The notes under the pieces: generated by a model | Databases searched by the model: none | Told to the model about the DNA's origin: nothing | What the model saw: only the letters and a program-made list of their open reading frames with translations | Shown here: one piece after another, positions 43,626 through 57,637 of the stretch | How positions within the stretch are numbered: the first letter of the stretch is position 1 | Layout of the letters: each line of letters begins with the position of its first letter | Assembly (NCBI RefSeq): GCF_000372725.1 | Contig: NW_005200600.1 | Coordinates: forward strand, 43,369 to 107,368 | DNA from: Emiliania huxleyi CCMP1516 | Lineage: Eukaryota > Haptophyta > Isochrysidales > Noelaerhabdaceae | Direction: 5' to 3' | DNA length: 64,000 nucleotides | Made by a program: the position numbers and the translations under genes

Positions 43626-44769
43626 GACCCGGCGGAGCAAGCTGAGCGGCGGAGCGGTCGTAGAGCAGCCTCGGCCCGCTCGCCGACCAGCACGTGCTGC
43701 CAGCAGGCGGGAGCGCACCCCGCCACGCGGCCACTCTCATGTGCGGGGAGAGGAAGGGGAAAGAGAGCGCTGTGGTACGACAAAAAGGTCAACAGTGACA
43801 AACACAAACATTAATAGATAAAATACCACACACGTGAGGTCACGTGCTCTGCTGTGTGGACGAGCTGGCAGCTGCTAGCACACCGCACACACCGCCTCAC
43901 CGGCACCGCCGAGTCCCCGAGGCGCGAGAGAGCTCGAGACGTGCGTGCGCAACAGACAGCTACGAGCTACAGCTAGGAGTTGACTGGGATCGCTGACAAG
44001 AGAGGGTACACGAGACTGGAAGGGTGAACTCTGACTGGGGCGGCGCGGCTCCCGTTGGCCGTTGGTACAATTATGTACAGGGGAAGAGAGTACACTTCTG
44101 GGGGCCGTGGTCGGGCGGCAGGGGCCGCGTCTCGTAGGCGCGCGCTGCCCACGCGCGACAGGGCCGAGCGCGTCAGGAGAGGCGCTGCCACCCGTTCGCG
44201 TCGGCCGGCGCCTGCAGGGCGCATCGTGTGGATATTCAACACGACGCGGCGTGACGTGACTTCTCATTCTTCAAAGCACCTGGAGCCGGAGGGTGCGGCA
44301 GCCGAGCTGCACCGAGCGGAACTTGGCATCCAGCGGCGCCTGCGCGGGGTGAGGCCAAGTACACCGGTACGCCTCTCCACCGGGGGCGAGTGCGCGGGGC
44401 TAGCCGCCAGCTCGGCACGTCCGGGGACCAGGCGGGAGCCGCACGGCATTCGAGGGGGGGGCAACATCTCTCGGCCATGCTCGGTCAATCTCGGCTGTAG
44501 CGGCCGATCTCGGCCGATCCGCCCAATCTCGCTGTATTCGCGGCTAATCGATCAAATGTCTCAGACACACACACACACACCTCTCGCTCCCTCTGTCTCT
44601 CTCTGCCCTGCGGCGCCTCGAGTAGCGCGGCGCGCAGCTCTGCCGGGAGGGGCGGCGGCGGCGGGACGACGGCGGCCGTCTCGGCCATCTCTCGCACGCG
44701 CATCTGAAAGTCGACGAAGAGGTGCCTGAGGGGGCACAGCGGGGGAAGGGGGGACTTGGCCCCTCTGTC
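43626..44769. other. Region without a resolved gene
   Basis: Minus-strand segments such as LFVDFQMRVREMAETAAV (about 44722-44670) look coding and may be 3' exons of a minus-strand gene that also includes 45437-45523. No complete model was found. A short (AC)n lies at 44565-44581. Confidence 0.25.
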
Positions 44770-44890
44770 CTCGCCCGGACGCGGGAGGGGAGAGGGCGGG
44801 AGGGGAGAGGGCGGGAGGGGAGAGGGCGGGAGGGGGAGAGGGGAGAGGGCGGGAGGGGAGAGGGCAGGAGGGGAGAGGGCGGGAGGCGTG
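44770..44890 (+). repeat. (GGGAGGGGAGAGGGC)n minisatellite
   Basis: About eight copies of a 15-16-base purine-rich unit. Confidence 0.85.
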
Positions 44891-45436
44891 CCTCCGCTGC
44901 GCAGCGACGTAGGCCTCGCCGTGTGACGGGTCGGCGAGTTGCATGTGGTGCAAGCCTGTCAGTCAGCCAGAGGGGTGGAGAGACGCCGTTCACGCCGAGA
45001 CGGCTCGGCGAGTTGACAGCGGCGGCGCAGGCCGAAGCAGACGTGCAGCAGCACCTCGCTCAGCGAGCAGCTAGCGTCCCAACAGCGCGCTGCCTAGGGA
45101 AGGAGGGGACGGCTGGCCGGAGGCGGCCTGCTCTCTCTGAGCGTGGGCGACGGCGGGCATGCCGGTGGGACAGAGATGCCATCTTAGGGTGCGGGGGTAG
45201 GAGGAGGAGGGGAAGCTGCGGCTCTGCAAAGGGCAGGGCATCGAAGGCGGTGGGCGCTAGGTGGGCGCGGGGTGCGCCTCGAGCAGTCCGTGAAAGCAGA
45301 GTCGGCCGCTGTTGGGGTAGAGGTTGGGGTGGAAGACCTAGCCGAGGTATGGGCGAGATGTAGCCGAGATGTAGGCGAGATGTAGCCGAGATATAGCCGA
45401 GCTAGTGCCGGGGTGGAGGGTGGGGGCGGAAGACCT

Positions 45437-45523
45437 TCTCCGAGGGCAGCAGCGCCATCAAGAGGTGGTGTGTGAGGAGGGCGGGCCCGGTCGTGCCGAT
45501 CGGGTCCTTGCTCGGGTAGTCCT
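45437..45523 (-). other. Isolated exon of an unidentified minus-strand gene
   Basis: Between an acceptor (GCGACGCAG) and a donor (GAGAAG, then GTCTTCC), 29 codons read DYPSKDPIGTTGPALLTHHL and LMALLPSEK. The TTGPALLT segment recalls DxD-sugar-binding glycosyltransferases, where T-G-P follows the catalytic region. Neighbouring exons at 45200 and 44900-44990 (GLHHMQLADPSHGEAYVAAQ) may belong with it. Confidence 0.35.
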
Positions 45524-45737
45524 GCGTCGCGCAACACGCCGGGGTCACTAGTCTCTCCTGGTCCCACTCACTCCCACTGCACCTTTGGCGAGAGCACGGT
45601 GGCGCGCGAGACGGAGAGTCACGGAGTCGCGCGCCTCCCTCCGCCAGGGAGTGCTACGCAGTCTCCCGGACAGCGCGAGTCGGCGGGGCGGGAAGACGGC
45701 ATCGCGGCAGTCTGCTCGGAGAACGAGTGCAGAGCGG

Positions 45738-45890
45738 AGATAGAGGGGAGATCGAGTGGAGACAGAGTGAAGATAGAGCGCCTCCACACCCAGCTAGGCT
45801 TGCCAGATAGAGGGGAGATAGAGGGGAGATAGAGGGGAGATAGAGGGGAGATAGATGGGAGATAGAGGGGAGATAGAGGGGAGATAGTGG
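45738..45890 (+). repeat. (GAGATAGAGGG)n minisatellite
   Basis: Eleven-base units GGGGAGATAGA in near-perfect tandem, with one GATAGATGGG variant. Several GAGATGTAGCC relatives lie at 45356-45400. Confidence 0.85.
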
Positions 45891-46135
45891 CGGCCAATGC
45901 AGCAGAAGACCCGAGTGGAGGCGGAAGGCGCGTCCTCTCGAGCGCCCGTCGGAGCACACAGAGTCTGTACTCCATCTAGGCTCCGAGATCTGGGGAGATG
46001 TGGGTCTGTGCATCTCTAGGCTCCGAGATCTGGGAAGATCGGGGGAGATGTGGGTCTGTGCTCCGCATCTCTAGGTCAGGTTGTCCTGGTGCACGTACAG
46101 GTCGACGTGGTAGAGGGCACCCTCATGCAGCGTTC

Positions 46136-46295
46136 CTGCGAGGGCGCCAGCAGTCAGGGGCCGTCTTGTGGAGGGGGAGGCAAGGGGCATGAAGAGAGGG
46201 AAGACAGCCGAGTGGCAGCCGAGTGCCGCCGAGTGCAGCCGAGTACCGCCGACTGCGCGTCCTCTCGAGTACTTCTAGTAGTCGGGGATACACAC
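46136..46295 (-). repeat. Introner-like intron, copy D
   Basis: On the minus strand it reads GTGTGTATCCCCGACTACTA then GTACTCGAGAGGACGCG at its 5' end and CCCTCGCAG at its 3' end. The ACTAG...CTCGAGAGGAC block matches copies A and B. A further relative starts at about 45960 (minus). Confidence 0.4.
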
Positions 46296-46304
46296 GGATC
46301 TGCA

Positions 46305-47375
<1,071 letters not shown>

Positions 47376-48193
47376 TGTGCGAGAAGGTGGTAAGTGGACT
47401 GGTTTTCGCCCCGACTTGGCCAAACCGTTGGCGGGAGGACAGATATTACGGCGACGCGGTGTTCATCTTTCTTTCTAGACCTGGAACGCGTACTCGATGT
47501 GACCCGCCCACTCGAGTATATGCGGCGCCCGGACGGATGCAGTGCTTGAGAAGGACCAACAACGCGCGGCACGGCCCGTTTTGGCTGTCTGCGGAGATTC
47601 TGTCTTAGCACACACAGTGAGTCATTCGGAGTCATTCGATGGCAGAGTGCGATTGTGTGCGGGAGTTGGTTTGTCGGGAGGGAGGGGCAGGCTCGTGCTC
47701 ACCCACGTGCACCGGGCCAGTGCTTGCACTTTGAATGCCGTGGGGCTCTCCTGCCCGTGTCCGGGCGTAGAGATGCGAGGGTCGCCCCCCCTTGCCCCTG
47801 GTCAGCGTCGGAAGCGCGCTTTGGCGCGGATTTGCCCATATCGTAGGGCGCACGGAGGGAAGGAGAGGTGGGCTCCTGCCCGAGAAGGTCGCGGGACCTA
47901 CGCAGAGCTCGCTCTGCGTGATGCCGCTCGAGCTTGGGCGTGCACGCAAGGGCACGCGCAAGCAAGAGCAAACAACTGGGAAGTTCACAGCTGAGCTTAC
48001 AGCGAACGCCGTTCTCACCTGGCGAGGTACTCCCACGCCTCTCGGGGTTTTTGTCTGGCCGAGTCAACCCGAGATGCTGGGGCGAGCCTCGGCGAGACTG
48101 CGTCAGCTGTTCCCACAGCAGGCTGGAAGTACCTCGCCGGGTGATGCGCCAACCCGCCTATAGTCTCGCCTCGCTCGTTCATGAGTTGAGATT
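47376..48193. other. Divergent intergenic region with a short TIR element
   Basis: Lies between the starts of the F-box-like gene (minus) and the zinc transporter (plus). CACCTGGCGAGGTAC at 48017-48031 and its near-complement at 48129-48143 frame the second copy of the 4752 repeat, immediately upstream of the transporter ATG. Confidence 0.5.
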
Positions 48194-49318
48194 ATGACCT
48201 GGTCCGGCACCCTTCGCGCGCCGCTGATCGACCTGGAGCGGCCCGACGAGACCGAGTGGGACTGCCGCGGCTTCGACACACCTCTCCCGCAAGGCGTGCA
48301 GCACGTCCACGACGGCAACTTTCAGCTCGTGAGCCCGGCTCCGAGCAACAGCATCCCCACGAGCAAGCCGCGCCCCGAGACGGTGGCCAAGCGGAGGCGC
48401 GCGCTGCTCGCCATCGTCTGCTGCACCACCGTCATGCTCATCGAGTTTGGAGGCGGCCTCGCCGCCCACTCCCTCGCCCTGGTCACCGACGCAACGCACA
48501 TGCTGGCCGACGTGGCGTCATACTGCATCGTCCTCGTCTCGCTCGGCACGGCGTCCAAGGGGCCGTCGGCAAGGGCCTCCTTCGGACTGCTGCGCGCCGA
48601 GGTGCTCTGCGGGCTCGGCTCGCTCCTCCTAATCTGGGCCACGGCCGGGGTGCTACTCTACGAGGCGGCCTGGCGCATGTACGATCTCGCATCGTCAGAC
48701 AACAAGCCGCGCACCGACGGGCCGACCATGCTGGGCGTGGCTGCCCTCGGGCTCGCCTCCAACCTCGGCCTGCTCCTCCTCTTCCGCGGAAGCGGCGACA
48801 AGGGCGACGACAGCCACGGGCACAGCCACGGCGGCGGTGACATGTCGACGCGAGCCGCCCTGGTACATGTAGCGGGGGACGTGGCGCAGAGCGGCGGCGT
48901 GCTGATCGCTGCCGCCCTCATCACCTTCGACGGGCAGCGGTGGGTGTGGCTGGACCCCGTCGTCACCGCCGCAGCCGCCGTCTGGATGCTCTCTGGCACG
49001 CTGGGCTTGTTCCGCGAGGCGTACACCGTGCTGATGGAGGCGTCGCCCCCCGACATCGACACGAACGAGCTGCGGCGCGTGCTCTCTCGAAGAGCGGACG
49101 TCACTTCGATCCACTGCTTCCACCTGTGGGCCCTCGCCCCTGGCAAGCTGACGCTCACCGCGCACGTGCTCTGCGCGCCCTCGTGCGAGGACACAGACGA
49201 GGTGCTCGAGGACCTCTGCAAGGTTTGCCAGTACAAGTTCGGTATCCACCACGTCACGTTCCAGGTCACGCAAGACCGGCGTCTCGTGGGCAACGGCGGA
49301 CGTCCGTGCGGCCATTGA
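48194..49318 (+). CDS. Cation diffusion facilitator (ZnT-like zinc transporter)
   Basis: Single-exon ORF of 374 residues. It has six predicted membrane helices in the CDF order. Helix 2 contains DATHMLAD, giving the H102/D106 pair, and helix 5 contains HVAGDVAQS, giving H225/D229; these four residues form the transport zinc site of ZnT proteins. Between helices 4 and 5 a short His loop reads SHGHSHGGGD. The C-terminal cytoplasmic domain has VTSIHCFHLWALAPGKLTLT and FGIHHVTFQVTQ, the ferredoxin-like metal-sensing fold. The protein should move Zn(II) from cytosol into an organelle or out of the cell in exchange for protons. Lack of introns is unusual here. A MITE-like repeat abuts its promoter. 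Confidence 0.93.
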   Translation: MTWSGTLRAPLIDLERPDETEWDCRGFDTPLPQGVQHVHDGNFQLVSPAPSNSIPTSKPRPETVAKRRRALLAIVCCTTVMLIEFGGGLAAHSLALVTDATHMLADVASYCIVLVSLGTASKGPSARASFGLLRAEVLCGLGSLLLIWATAGVLLYEAAWRMYDLASSDNKPRTDGPTMLGVAALGLASNLGLLLLFRGSGDKGDDSHGHSHGGGDMSTRAALVHVAGDVAQSGGVLIAAALITFDGQRWVWLDPVVTAAAAVWMLSGTLGLFREAYTVLMEASPPDIDTNELRRVLSRRADVTSIHCFHLWALAPGKLTLTAHVLCAPSCEDTDEVLEDLCKVCQYKFGIHHVTFQVTQDRRLVGNGGRPCGH

Positions 49319-49636
49319 CGTCCGTGCGGCGGCTGCTGAGACTGAGACTGCGCAGCCGGCCGCGCTTCGCCGCAGAGTAGTAACCGATCGAGGGATCGAG
49401 GTTGAGTGGGGTGAGTCGTGTCTTGAGTTGTAGGGAGGGGAGGGCAAGGCGAGCGAGGCGGTCTAGCCGCCGCCACTAGAGAACCCGCCCCCCGCCGTCG
49501 TGCGCGTAACATCGGGAGTCAGCGTACATCAACCATGGGGGTGTGCGTGGTGTGTGGGGGTGCTGCTGCTGGCTGCACACAAAAGGTGCAGCGCTGCGGT
49601 GTGAGTCGTGAATATTTTACTCCAGTTTCCCAAATG
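49319..49636. other. Convergent 3' flanks
   Basis: Between the zinc transporter stop and the stop of the minus-strand fusion gene. G-rich patches occur; no gene is seen. Confidence 0.4.
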
Positions 49637-52111
49637 TCACTGCACCAGGTAGGAACCACACGCAGTGCTGTGCAGCTCGGCGTCAGCCGCGTAAGTGCCT
49701 TGGATCCAGAGCCGGTTCTGCTCGCTCAGCGGCCGCAACTTAATTGTCGACTTGTGCGGCACGTGCGCGCTGGGCTCGACAAAGCGCTCGAGCGGTGGGA
49801 CGAGGGACGCGGCCGCTCTGACGAGGTCCTCGCTGAGGGTCTCAACACAAAGAGGTATGATGTGCAGGCTGGCAGGAGCTTTTGCCAGGTAGTGGTCGTA
49901 GACGGGTAGCATAAAGTTCTGTGCGTGGCTCGCAAAAGTGCTCTCCATCGCCGCCGCGTGCAGGGCGTTGCGCTCGTCACGTAACGCGTCGAGGTAGCGA
50001 TTGGCGGCATCGGTGCCGTTGAAGTGCGCCCGGAACAGCGTGTTTGTCGTCTTGCTCGATTTGTGGCCCTCGACCCGTCGCCGAATCCCAGAGAAGATGC
50101 GTGAGGCGGGCGACCGCAGCGCGAGGAAGAGGCGCCGGGCGCCGCGCCGTTGCAGGTCCTTGGCCGTGCAGCGGTGGTCATGGTGAGCGTGCTCCTGCTC
50201 CAAGGCCAGCATGAGCGTCGCAGAGCCGGCGCGCGCGATCGCTAGGTAGCTGGTGGCGCTCCTCCTCGTCAGCGGCGGCGCTTCGCACCGGCTGAACATC
50301 TGCCGATGGCGCACAAAGCGTTCGATGGCAAACCCGCCACTGACGCTCGGCTTGGTTGAGCCACAGAAGAAGTCGGGCGCGCCCGGTGACAGCTTGCCCA
50401 CAGTTGCCTCGTCAAGACGCCTCGGGGGGGTGGGCCTCCTCGGCCGCTGGCTGAATGACCGGAGCAGCTGGTCCAGCCGTTTCGGGCGACCCGACGCGGG
50501 TGCCGCCGTGGCATTCCCCTCTGTGCTCCGCGCCGAAGCCAACGCCCCGTGAGAGGGCACGAATGCGTTCTCGTGTGGCAGCGGCCCGGTCGGGCAGTTC
50601 CTATGGGCCCTCAGAAATGGGCACAGGCGTGACCAGCCGGTCGACCGTGACGTCTCCCGGTCGAAAAAGTCGATGACCAGCAGGCGCTGCGGTGCCTTTG
50701 CAAAGTAGGAGATGATCCCGTCGTTGTGGCGACGGTAGGCGGCTATCCAGGCGGCTCGCGAGGCATTGTGTGCGCCCAAGAGCTGCGTGTACCGATCCAC
50801 ATTGGACTGCTTCTTCAGCTGACATGTGACCCAATCCCGGATGGACCTCCACCAGTCGGCCTCTGGCCTCACTGTCAAGACGAATTTCGCGTCCTTGTAC
50901 CGCGTGGCTATCTGCTGGTACAGCGGTGGCTGCATGGATGAGGCTAGCGACGAGCCCCACGGCGCGTCCACGAAAGCTTTGTAGCGCGATGCGACGTCCA
51001 GGGCGGTGGTCGCGTCGCGCCGCAGAAGCAGCGCGTCGACGGCCTCGTAACGGACCCGGTCTGGAGGCGATGCGCCGACATCCAGCCGCCGCATGATGGC
51101 GGCGAGGGTCGTCGTGCCGGTCTTCTTGAAGCCTACCCCGAAGACCTAAAGGCGAAGTGGGGTCTCCGCACGCTAGTGTGGGGCAAGGTCCTGTGGGTAG
51201 ACCCGGCGACCCCTCCCGGCAAATAGGCTCCGACTCACCTTGAAGCCGATGTCGTGCTTCTGCGGCTTGTGGACCAGCACGCACCCCGCCGAGCAGGAGA
51301 CTACGGGAGAGAGCTTCTTGCGGCAGAACACGGCCGACGTGAGATCGACATGCCGCAACGTGCCGTACCGCTTTTGCGCCGCCACCGCAAGCCGCGCCAC
51401 GACTTTTGGCGTCAGTTGCGCTGAAGAGGAAGGATGCGTTGACGAGAGCTGAGATGGCAGCGCCATCGAGCGGAGAGCGAGTGAGAGAGATGGCTGATCG
51501 CGCGATGCCAATGGCACGGCGGCAGCGAAGGCCGCCGCGTAGCACTGAAGCAGAGCGCGAGTACGTGGTGAACGCATGTTGAGCACGACGCATGCGGAGT
51601 TGTGCGACTCATTGCCGGCCCAGTGGACGGCGCTTGTCGAGGACACGGCGCTTTGCGTCGAGTACTTGTTCGTCAGGGCGATGTCCGCGGACCCAAGCGC
51701 GTCGACGAGGAGGAAGGCGAAGTCCGGCCGGCAGGGCCGCGAGTCGAGGTCAAGGAAGATTGTGACATCAAATGGCGCGGCGCACAGGGCCTGTATCTTG
51801 AAGGCCTTGACACGGTGCGCAGTCGGGCTTCCGGAAGGCGCCGTACTCGTGAGATTACTGCGCACCACGTCAAAGAAGCCAATGACCGGCGACATCACCT
51901 CCTGCAAGTGCACCTCAAAGCTGAGCGCCCAGCTGGTGCCCCGCAGATCGTTCCTGCGCCTCCGCTCGGCGGCGTCCGCGATGCCTAGGCCTGTGCGGAG
52001 GTAGGCAACGGCGGGCAACACCTCGGAGAGGACAAAGCCCGCCTTGCCCGCCACCGCAAAGAGCACACCGACGCTGTGGGGATTGCTTGTCGCCTTTCGT
52101 GCGTCCGCCAT
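49637..52111 (-). CDS. Nucleotide-sugar transferase-like / double sulfotransferase fusion
   Basis: Exon 1 (51239-52111) and exon 2 (49637-51145) join in phase over a 93-nt GT-AG intron to 793 residues. Part 1 (1-290) has the DxD motif of retaining nucleotide-sugar transferases (FDVTIFLDLDSRP, DLD at 121-123) and later NMRSPRTRALLQCYAAAF and SRDQPSLSLAL. Part 2 starts at residue 292 with VFGVGFKKTGTTTLAAIM, a PAPS 5'-phosphosulfate loop, and continues DAKFVLTVRPEADWWRSIRD, the 3'-phosphate-binding region. Part 3 (about residues 590-793) repeats the plan: AIARAGSATLMLALEQEH and RRLFLALRSPASRIFSGIRR. No membrane anchor is obvious at the N terminus, so localisation is uncertain. The layout suggests coupled glycosylation and sulfation of a polysaccharide or glycolipid. 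Confidence 0.75.
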
Positions 52112-52559
52112 AACGCAAGTTTTCTAAACGAACTACCTAGTACACGGTTTGGCCGGCGCCATGTGGCGCCTGGCCCCGCCCTCCAGGGCTTGACGGCAAG
52201 TGTTTTGCGACGGGTACTTGTACTTGTAGTGTTGGGAGCAACACGACGCCGATCGTTGAAAGTAGCAACCACTCACACACACACACGCCTCTAACCAACT
52301 GGCTCAGTTGAAGAGGCCGCTCCCACAGCTCTCACACCTATCTCTCTGGTACACAATATTGGAAGCGTTGTGAATTGTAGACCATTGGCCTCCTAAAAAT
52401 CTCTCTCTCAACTCTCTCTCCGTAAGACTTCGGAGAAGGCAAGCCGTGAAGTTGTCAACCGTCTCGGCGTCGACAACAACTCTCGTCGGAGGCGGCCTAC
52501 AATCTTTTCGACTGTGCCCAGTGTCGTGCGCAAGCAAAATTCTTTTTTTGTAAAATTCT
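52112..52559. other. Intergenic stretch, no gene seen
   Basis: Upstream of the fusion gene. A short (CA)n lies at 52273-52286. The minus-strand ORF here is not convincing as a protein. Confidence 0.35.
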
Positions 52560-52990
52560 TTTCGACAGCTAGCGTGCGAGAGAGAGCGTGCGGGGAGAGC
52601 GGCATTGTGCACGGAGCTAAGTGCATTGCCGTTCTTAACGGAGTCGCTTAGGCGGCTCCAGTGGTGTGTGTGCCTGTGATAGTGCTAGCACGCGCCAGTT
52701 CGCACCTGTGTCGAGCCTGTCTGCTAAAGAAAGAAAGAAAACAGACAACCCAAGGGAGGGATGGGAGAGCCTGTCTGCTGTGAGAGACAGCTGTTTTGTT
52801 TAAATTCTTTTCTCGCTTTGCCTGTTGTGTGAATCGTGCCTGTGCGAGAGAGCTTTGTTGTAAAATTCTTTTCGACTCACGCGACAGGCGCTAGCTAGCT
52901 CAGAAGCCGTCGCCCGTGTCGTGTCGTGCGGCGCGAGTAAAATTCTTTTCGACTCACCCCCCCCCTCCCCGTCCTTTAGCCTCCTTTAGC
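52560..52990 (+). mobile_element. 5'-truncated LINE 3' ends and repeated GTAAAATTCTTTTCGAC scraps
   Basis: The plus frame at 52585-52650 encodes CGESGIVHGAKCIAVLNGVA and a stop, the same C terminus as the element at 57638. After it comes a 3' UTR and the tail GAAAGAAAGAAAACAGACAA followed by CCCAAGGGAGGG. The word GTAAAATTCTTTTCGACT then occurs three or four times (52547, 52859, 52937), each with different flanks, as if several 5'-truncated or partial insertions landed together. Confidence 0.55.
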
Positions 52991-53731
52991 CTCTTGCGAC
53001 GCAGGTTCCGACCCTCTGCGTGGCCGACTCACACAGCGAGCCTTCCTGTCTCCCGGCTGCCGATTCATCAGTCGTGCTCAGCCAAGGTATTGTAGAGACC
53101 GACCATATGCACAATATCTTGACTGAGAGCTAAGCCCAGCATGCAGTTCGACGATCGGCAGCCTCACCGCGGGTCGCGCCGCTGCGCAGCGAGAGCCAGG
53201 CTCGCCCGGCGAAGGTGACCAGAGAGCTCTCAACAAATACCAGAAAAAATCAGGGAGCCTCAGGGAGTGCCACTGCCACCACCCAGGCCGCGGGAGCCGA
53301 TCGGCTGCGCCGAGGACAGCTCCCTCAGTGTGCTCCGCGGCTCACCAGTGTGCGCCGCGGCGCCGTCCAGCCACTTTGGCGGCCAGCGACCGGTCGAGTT
53401 CTTCGACTCTGGAGGAGAGAAAGGTACCGTCTGAAAGGCATTTTCATGCTCTATTGACTGGCGAAAAAATCCCCCGCCAACTGTTTTCACAGCGGGCGTG
53501 ATTCACTTAGAGAAGAAAATACCTCCTATGGCGCTGTGCGCTGGCCTGTGAGAGGTTGAGGCCTGGATTCACATAAACGCACAACTCCGGACCCAAGACG
53601 CACAAGCACAGACAGTCGAGAAGGGGGAGAGAGACAGCAACGGATTCACAGGTAAGCTTCGCCGCAAGAGGTAGAGGACGGCGCGCCGCTCAGCCGCAAA
53701 ACGCGTTATAACCACGAGCGACTACCAGTGC
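52991..53731. other. Intergenic; includes a TATTGTAGAGAC box
   Basis: At 53086-53115 GTATTGTAGAGACCGACCAT is followed by ATGCACAATATCTTGAC, the conserved box of the 445-bp repeat without the rest of the unit. A short open plus-strand segment near 53300-53440 (LSVLRGSPVCAAAPSSHFGG) may be an exon of unknown origin. Confidence 0.35.
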
Positions 53732-54243
53732 ATGAGCAATCCTGCCCCGGCCACTGGCATTGCCGCAGTGCCAGATGCGGGCGCCAGCACCACAAACTAC
53801 GGCGCCGTGCTCGTGCAGCAGGACAACGTGATGCGCCAGCAGGACGCCGCACTCACCGACCTCTCGCGCTCGATCGGCACGCTGCGGACGATGGGCGGGC
53901 AAATACACAACGAGCTCACACTGCAGGTGTAGCCCTCCGACCTTCGGGCCGCCTCCCGCGCGACGCGCCTCGCGAGCCACACCGCCTCGCCGCGCCCCGC
54001 AGAGCAACCTGCTCGATGACCTCGAGCGAGGAGTCGACCGGACGCAGGGGACGCTCGCCTCGCAGCAGGGTCGGATGAAGAAGCTGCTGCAAAAGACGAA
54101 GAACAACTGGCTGTACTGCTCCATCCGTGCGCCCCGCGCCCCCTCGCCCCCGCCGCGCCAGCTGCGCCTGACAGCTACCGCTCCCCGCAGTCTTGCTCAT
54201 CGTTGTGCTCTGCATCATCATCTACATCATGCTGACCATCTGA
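53732..54243 (+). CDS. Qc-SNARE (syntaxin 6/8/10-like)
   Basis: Three phase-consistent exons, 53732-53926, 54003-54126 and 54191-54243, give 123 residues. The SNARE helix reads [40 protein letters not shown] and [20 protein letters not shown]; the zero-layer Gln is the last Q of NELTLQ. The tail anchor is [17 protein letters not shown] at the extreme C terminus. Qc-SNAREs form one helix of the four-helix bundle that drives fusion in Golgi/endosome traffic. The N-terminal regulatory domain of syntaxin 6/8 is missing, so either upstream exons were not found (TACCAG just before the ATG could be an acceptor) or this is a short Bet1-like form. Confidence 0.85.
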
Positions 54244-54462
54244 CGGCGGCGATATTAGAGCGCTCTCGCTCGTTGGTTCCGTTGTGATGTGGTCTCCTTT
54301 GGCGCGAGAGAGACCCGCAGAGTGTCTTCGAGACGTTTTTTATATGTAGGATTCCTAGTGATCTGATGCATTTTTTAGCTGTGTATGGCGCACGGCGACG
54401 CGGCGCTGGACGGTGGACGTGGACGGTGCTTGATGTACAGCCTTATTGAGGTTGTGCTGTTC

Positions 54463-54469
<7 letters not shown>

Positions 54470-54518
<49 letters not shown>

Positions 54519-54562
54519 CTCTCTCCTCTCGACTCTCGCTCGCTCTCTCTCTCTCTCTCTCA
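54470..54562 (+). repeat. (CT)n microsatellite
   Basis: CT dinucleotides with a few interruptions, between the SNARE and PEX19 genes (convergent 3' flanks). Confidence 0.95.
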
Positions 54563-54714
54563 AAATAGTCGAGTGCACAGCCAGGCCGCAGAGCGCTCTC
54601 TCTGCGCACAACGCCGCACGCCGCCACGGGTTTCCAGCATCGAGAGTCGTGTGCGGCTGCGGCAGCCGGAGCCACTCACGAACACGATTCTCTGATCGAT
54701 ATCGCCGCGCCCCC

Positions 54715-56812
<2,098 letters not shown>

Positions 56813-56857
56813 TCGGGCGGAGAAAAGAGAATTTTGCCATCAACATGCCCAGTGTTG

Positions 56858-56986
56858 TCGCGATGCGCTCCCCGCTCCCGTTCCCCTGTGTCCCTGATCG
56901 TCCTACAAGATCCTGCTTGTGCAGGTGGGGACCCTGTCCTTCTCCCACCCCTCGTTTGGCGTGTCCGTTGTATTTATTTATTTATT
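56858..56986 (-). repeat. Dispersed repeat R2, copy 2
   Basis: Near-identical reverse complement of 6367-6497, ending TATTTATTTATTTATTG. It lies in the 5' flank of PEX19. Confidence 0.7.
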
Positions 56987-57504
56987 GTTGAAAAGAGAAT
57001 TTTGCTTCGTCGAGGGAAAGAGAATTCTGTCTTAGCACACTGGACTTAAAATGGAGCTAGGCTAGGGTTGCGCAGCTATGAACAGGAGCGAGTTCGCGCT
57101 GCGCTAGGCTCAGACGGCGAGTTCGCGCTGCGCTAGGCTCAGTACGGCGAGTTCGCGCTCTGCACCGCTAGCGGCTAGGCTCTCTTGCGGAGAATTTATC
57201 TCTGGGCTGCGTTGGCTCGCCAAAGTCTTTCTTCTCGATGGCGCTGGGTCCGCTGACTGGGGCGGGCGTGGGTGTGCGTGTTTTGTAGAGAAGCAAAAAC
57301 GCACGTCGTCCGGGTTTGTCGTGTGTCGAGCGTGCGGGCGGAGGCGAGGCTGAGCCTGTGGCGAGAGCTAAGATAGAGCAGTGCGAGAGTTACACACGAC
57401 ACACACGACACGACAGGGACACAGACACAGACACAGACGCAGACGCAGACACCCTGCGCTCCCCTCAGCTCCCGCGAGAGGTAGGGAGACGCGAGCCCGA
57501 CGGA
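56987..57504. other. Intergenic stretch with short tandem repeat
   Basis: GGCGAGTTCGCGCTGCGCTA then GGCTCAG repeats about two and a half times at 57087-57160. A (CAGACA)n-like run lies at 57420-57451. No gene is seen. Confidence 0.45.
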
Positions 57505-57637
57505 GTCCATCCTCCCATCCCTCCCTTGGCTCGCCCGTTTCTTTGTGTTGTGCTTTTTCTCTTTCTTTCTTCAGCACCTGGACAAGGGCGCGGACTGGCG
57601 CGGACTGGCACACACACCGGCTCACCACCGGAGCCGC

